From Caenorhabditis elegans (lineage: Eukaryota > Nematoda > Chromadorea > Rhabditida > Rhabditidae), in assembly GCF_000002985.6 (NCBI RefSeq), contig NC_003281.10, forward strand, positions 4,588,001-4,652,000: a stretch of 64,000 bases of DNA, given 5' to 3'. The position numbers and the translations under genes were made by a program. The notes beneath the pieces were generated by a model, which had not been told where the DNA came from, searched no databases, and saw only the letters and a list, made by a program, of their open reading frames with translations. Below, piece by piece: positions 62,498 through 64,000 of this stretch. Numbering within the stretch: the stretch's first letter is position 1; every line of letters begins with the position of its first letter.

Positions 62498-64000
62498 ATG
62501 GGACAAACACTCAGTGAGCCAGTTACTAAAAAAGAGTCGGCGTCATGCGCCAATGAGAATTATTTGGTCGGTAGCAGTTGTATGCAGGGATGGAGAGTTG
62601 GTAAGAAAGTTATCAGAGCAAAAATGTGATAAAATAAATTAGGATATTTAGGAATTTAGGATATTGTTAAGCGTTTACTTCCATTTTAAACGTTTGTAAT
62701 CAAGAAATAACATAGCGAAATTAATTTGTTTTAATGTTTAGTCTAAATTAAAAAAAAAAATCAGCGAATATTAGTCCCTTTCTCTTCAGACAGAACTCCT
62801 TAGCTCATTTTCATCATTTTCATCATTTTTAGGTACTTAGCGACTTGAAAATCCATTAGCTTCACTATCTTCAAAAATGATAATTAGTTCAATAAATTGT
62901 TCTAAATGTTCTTTTTTTTCAGACATGGAAGATGCCCATACACATCTCCTTTCTCTTCCTGATGATCCAAAATGTGCATTCTTTGCTGTCTACGATGGAC
63001 ACGGTGGATCGAAAGTTTCACAATATTCCGGAATTAATCTTCACAAAAAAGTCGTCGCACAGAAGGAATTTTCCGAGGGAAATATGAAAGAAGCAATCGA
63101 AAAAGGATTCCTAGAATTGGATCAACAGATGAGAGTTGATGAAGAGACAAAGGATGATGTTAGTGGAACGACAGCAGTTGTTGTATTGATAAAGGAGGGA
63201 GATGTTTATTGTGGTAAGAGACACGGATTTGCACTTTGACCTTGAAACGTCAATGGAAGGAAATTGAGGAAATGTTAAAGACACTGAGTATTTTTCAAAA
63301 AAATCACAATACTAAGACTAACAGTTTTCAGTAAAAATCGATAAAAAATTAACTTCCAAGCTTCGAATTTTGCAGTATTAGAATTCATATTGTTCGAAAT
63401 TTTATTAGATTTTGAACTTTCACGGTATTACAAAAGTTATCTTTAAAAAAGGAGAAAAATTATTGGTACAGAAAATAAAAACACATTTCCATATTTTTTC
63501 AAAAATTTTAATTTTTGATTACGCACACATTTGTGATAACTGTGTATCATAAAGTTGTAAAAATCGTACGCTGATTTTTTAATACTTCTGAGTGGGTCCC
63601 ACCACGATCTCAGCCACAGTAATCCCTACAAGCTTCAAACTTCACAGATTTGTTTATGTGACATAGAAAAAAACGTTGAAATTAAATATTTATTTAAACT
63701 GTATAGGGAAGACCAGGATTTAATATTTTTAAATGTCAATTTTTAATTTTTCTCCATTTTTCAGGAAACGCCGGTGACTCTCGTGCAGTATCCTCAGTTG
63801 TTGGAGAAGCTCGTCCACTTTCATTCGATCACAAGCCATCTCATGAAACCGAAGCTCGACGTATCATTGCCGCCGGTGGATGGGTTGAGTTCAATCGTGT
63901 CAATGGTAATTTGGCACTTTCCCGTGCTCTCGGAGATTTTGCATTCAAAAATTGTGACACAAAGCCTGCTGAGGAGCAAATTGTCACTGGTGAGAATAAT
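62498..64000 (+). CDS. ppm-2: PPM-2, PP2C-family protein phosphatase (3' part beyond the window)
   Basis: Visible exons 62498-62600, 62923-63213 and 63765-63989; the donor GTGAGA at 63990 shows that the gene continues. The start MGQTLSEP is a strong N-myristoylation signal (Gly2, Ser6). PP2C motifs are in order: RVDMEDAHTHLL, FFAVYDGHGGSKV, GTTAVVVLI, GNAGDSRAV, DHKPSHETEARRI and GNLALSRALGD. These provide the Arg and Asp residues for the two-metal catalytic site. It should dephosphorylate Ser/Thr at membranes. In C. elegans ppm-2 is reported to oppose the DLK-1 MAP kinase pathway in synapse formation. Intron 2 (63214-63764) contains GAGTGGGTCCCACCACGATC near 63590, a dispersed-repeat-like block. 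I assign the symbol from memory of the family and position. Confidence 0.9.

Overview
The window reads as nuclear DNA of the nematode Caenorhabditis, and the gene set matches what I remember of Caenorhabditis elegans chromosome III (cosmids F35G12, F10F2, T23F11). That assignment rests on recognition, not on a search. Support in the sequence: AT-rich DNA, many 45-55 bp introns ending in TTTTCAG, likely trans-splice acceptors just upstream of start codons, TTAGGC-type interstitial telomere repeats, and worm-typical protein families (DB module, tandem C-type lectins, class 2 lipase).

Layout. 1-4820 (+): the 3' nine-tenths of smc-4 (condensin ATPase). 5233-5665 (+): erh-2. 5922-6422 (-): apc-11. 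6663-7821 (-): asb-1. 8443-24334 (-): sel-2, the neurobeachin/LRBA homologue, in about 33 exons. Inside one 3.9 kb sel-2 intron, on the opposite strand, lies all of mab-21 (12820-14968, +). 24335-28647 is a long intergenic stretch with a perfect 28-bp-arm hairpin, a foldback element and a decayed coding fragment. 28648-30772 (+): a secreted class 2 lipase. 30922-55282 (-): pfas-1 (FGAM synthase), 22 exons and 1324 codons. It is spread over 24 kb because two giant introns house plus-strand genes: a leucine-rich-repeat membrane protein (35052-38085) and a tandem array of two-domain C-type lectin genes (40557-52633), followed by a truncated fifth copy. 55999-58333 (-): a secreted Gly/Asn/Ser-rich protein. 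58539-59836 (-): a DB-module secreted protein. 59837-62497: intergenic. 62498 to the end (+): the first part of ppm-2, a PP2C phosphatase.

Most genes up to sel-2 are conserved housekeeping or developmental genes: chromosome condensation, piRNA/mRNA processing, anaphase-promoting complex, mitochondrial ATP synthase and Notch-modulating trafficking. The mab-21-in-sel-2 nesting matches the vertebrate MAB21L1-in-NBEA and MAB21L2-in-LRBA arrangement and is probably very old. The second half is more dynamic. The lectin array has been duplicated and homogenised, and two of its four copies carry disabling lesions in this sequence. Between the copies are duplicated small ORFs with a signal-peptide-like start, a minisatellite, and an insertion flanked by 16-bp direct repeats.

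Exon coordinates were placed by hand from splice consensus, reading frame and protein-family similarity. The summed exons are multiples of three for the complete intact gene models. Gene names come from memory of the families. No database was consulted.
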